A DNA stretch of 64,000 nt from assembly GCA_963693285.1 (NCBI GenBank), contig OY848918.1:16242263-16306262 (forward strand), written 5' to 3'. This document shows positions 61,840 to 64,000 of this stretch, in pieces. The position numbers were made by a program, and so were the translations under genes. How positions within the stretch are numbered: the first letter of the stretch is position 1; every line of letters begins with the position of its first letter. Source of the stretch: Xestospongia muta (Eukaryota > Porifera > Demospongiae > Haplosclerida > Petrosiidae). Below the pieces are notes generated by a model, which saw only the letters and a program-made list of their open reading frames with translations, made no database searches and was not told the DNA's origin.

Positions 61840-64000
61840 TTGATAATGCCATGAAATTACAGGTCCAATACAGCAACATGTGTATATCATACTACACTGA
61901 AAATATAGTAATAATTATTGTTTTTAAAGTCATGTCTTTTACATCAGTTGTGACAATTGTGAAAAAGGGTGTGAATGGAAGTGACCACATGAAAATGTTT
62001 GTAGAAAAATGTGCATATCATCAGGAGTATTCAAACCTTTAATATGCATGTAAATGAAAATTATAAAAAATGTTTATCCAAATGGGAAGAGCAATGAGAC
62101 ACAGGAGAATGATGAACTTTCTGAAAGTAATTACACGTCTCTTCAAATTATCCCATGCTAAAATAGATGCCTATAGCTGCTTGGAGTCAATAGAGGTAAG
62201 TGAGTTATAGTGATAAAAGTATAACCAATAACTCTCCAATGAATAGTATAGTATCATATCTGGATATTGCACACAAGATATTGTACTATCTAAATTCATA
62301 AGGACAACCTCAATTCTTGCATTGATAGAGATTATAATTGATTTGGGGTAAGACATTAAATCTTTCTTTCAGTGTATTTTAGTAGACATTCAGAACCATC
62401 CCTTCAAAGGCACAACAAAATTGGTTCACACAAATTATTGTAAGTAATAACATTGTTGAAGTATTTGGCACACCTCATAAAAAAAGAAACACAATTAAAA
62501 GATCTACACATTTATTACTCCTGTCAACTAGAAACTACCACATAACATTGGTAAATATTAAATTGAAGCACTATTTATAGAGGTGTGAGCCTTTCAGAGT
62601 ATGGGACAGTTGGTCCAGAAGTTTCAAAGAATGATACTTTAGGTGGTGTTTCATTAGACCCAATGATGTTAATAAATTATATTAGGCTTATAAATAATCA
62701 TTGTTATTTTAATTATATATACCCTTTATTTCCTTCCAACCATTATCATCACTTCTTTTTCTCCCTGTCTCTTGACTTATTATCACACCTCTACCTTTAC
62801 CTCTCCTTGCTGGTACAACTCTTCCTCTTCATCTAGGTACATCAATGTTTATATTGCACTATTCAATAACATCACTACCATTGCTCCTACGCTTATCACT
62901 TGCTTTACCCATTCCTCACCGCTTGAGCCTGAATGTAAATCATTTTTTCCCTCTGGGTCATTAACTGACCATCACTCCAATACCTCACTTGCATTTATCA
63001 AAAGTTTAAATTTTATAGTATAATTTTAATAAATTTTATTAATAATATAACACTTACAATAACTCTGAAGAATAAACAATAATTCTACCAATTGTGGTTT
63101 CACATTATCACAGTGACGCCTAAGATGTTTCAGAAAACAGCTGGTCACTCATGTGTGACAGCAGGCTTTCTTAATTAGCTAACTATGGTCATTGCATGGT
63201 GAAAAATGGATGAATATGGCAATCAATGAAATAGACACATACATGTAACTAAAGTAGATATATACAGAAGATATAAATTATTATATATTGTCAGTTAATG
63301 TACATTAAATGATATATTAGTGTGTAGTTAAAATATACAGGATATACAAAACAACTAGTTAGATATAAAAGTCTGTTTAGTTTAAGGGATGGTCCATCAA
63401 AAATTTAGTGATTTATGCTGTATATTATTTTTGATTCTATATGCTATACTTCTTGCAAAGTCAATAGCTAGAGTTATTATATATGACTTAAACTACATTG
63501 GATTATTTCATTTATTCACTAAACAAAAGAACTTATTAGAAGCAAGATACAGTTCAGCTGAAAGTTAGTATGATTGTTAGTGATCTGTAACTACTGCAAG
63601 GTAAAGCATTGTAGTGTGTAGAGCAATAAGAAACAAACTAAGTAAAAACTAAATACTATACATTAGTGTACAAACTTAACTGGTGTAAACAATGTGGCTA
63701 CATCATGAAATGTAGTCTTTCCTATTAATCACATATTTTTATTAAAAATTTACATAATCATCATAATAGCGACAATGACTTTGTGACACAAATAGTTAAT
63801 ACAAATATAAAAATAAGGAAATATGTACTGATGTATATATGTTGTTAACTAAAATACTGAAGATTAGTTCAACCTGTCAATGACAACATTTAGTTCCCTT
63901 CAAATGATTCATATCTCATTTAAGTATAACTATAGATTAGTAGATTCAATTATATAAATATGTTACAGCTATTAAAACGCTATTACTATCAGTTTAATGT
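61840..64000. other. AT-rich stretch to the window end, no gene seen
   Basis: Several frames of 60-83 codons (61851-62042, 62171-62356, 62585-62836, 62772-63023) are short, mutually overlapping or low-complexity, without domains or splice support. Confidence 0.55.

Noticed and set aside
62585..63023. Two overlapping 83-codon frames
   Set aside because: Low-complexity Ser/Leu/His-rich translations of T/C-rich DNA, no domains, no splice support.

Overview
The window looks like nuclear DNA of a demosponge; Amphimedon queenslandica or a close relative is my best guess. The grounds are AT-rich sequence, compact exons with GT-AG introns, a very dense load of DNA transposons, and genes joining ankyrin repeats, a Roc/COR GTPase module and a Death domain, an architecture I associate with expanded sponge families. 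The species is inferred, not proven.

Two paralogous plus-strand genes dominate. Gene 1 enters from the left edge, its first exon(s) lying outside the window, and runs to about 22.4 kb. Gene 2 runs from about 32.1 kb to at least 49.1 kb. Both are built the same way: ankyrin repeats, each on one phase-0 exon, then a 184-base ankyrin exon, then one exon of about 2.1 kb carrying the P-loop, the DSGGQ motif and a COR-like region, then a Death-domain exon. Splice phases agree at every shared junction. Introns and the 3' flank (27.1-27.6 kb against 49.9-50.4 kb) are also alignable by eye, so this is a segmental tandem duplication later broken up by mobile elements. Gene 1 has one ankyrin exon (4595-4684) with no counterpart in gene 2.

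Most of the rest is mobile-element debris. In gene 1 introns: a 378-bp MITE-like element (5.3 kb), a TTAA-flanked DNA transposon with ~95-bp inverted repeats and a broken unidentified protein (10.7-13.2 kb), a Ty3/gypsy Gag scrap (15.3 kb) and a ~75-bp minisatellite (15.8-16.3 kb). Between the genes: a TTAA-flanked Kolobok-like element with ~220-bp inverted repeats carrying a THAP gene and an opposing P2RX7-C-like zinc-domain gene (23.4-25.5 kb), a broken transposase gene ending in a perfect 44-bp palindrome (28.4-29.96 kb), and a stray Death-fold fragment (30.2-30.5 kb). In gene 2 introns: a foldback element (34.2-35.1 kb), duplicated gypsy fragments (36.6-38.6 kb), and a second foldback copy split by a 497-bp hAT-type MITE with an 8-bp target duplication (42.8-44.1 kb). 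Downstream: a tangle of piggyBac copies in opposite orientations (53.2-56.7 kb), a third foldback copy that preserves the empty site of the hAT insertion (57.9-58.8 kb), and a GA microsatellite running into a 200-N gap (60129-60328). From 56.7 kb to the end I see no convincing host gene.

By family knowledge, ANK-Roc-COR-Death proteins are candidate signalling scaffolds: ankyrin repeats bind a partner, a GTP switch follows, and the Death domain recruits other Death-fold proteins. DAPK1 is the closest architecture I know among well-studied proteins, but no kinase domain is visible here. I found no rRNA, tRNA, CRISPR array or prokaryotic operon.
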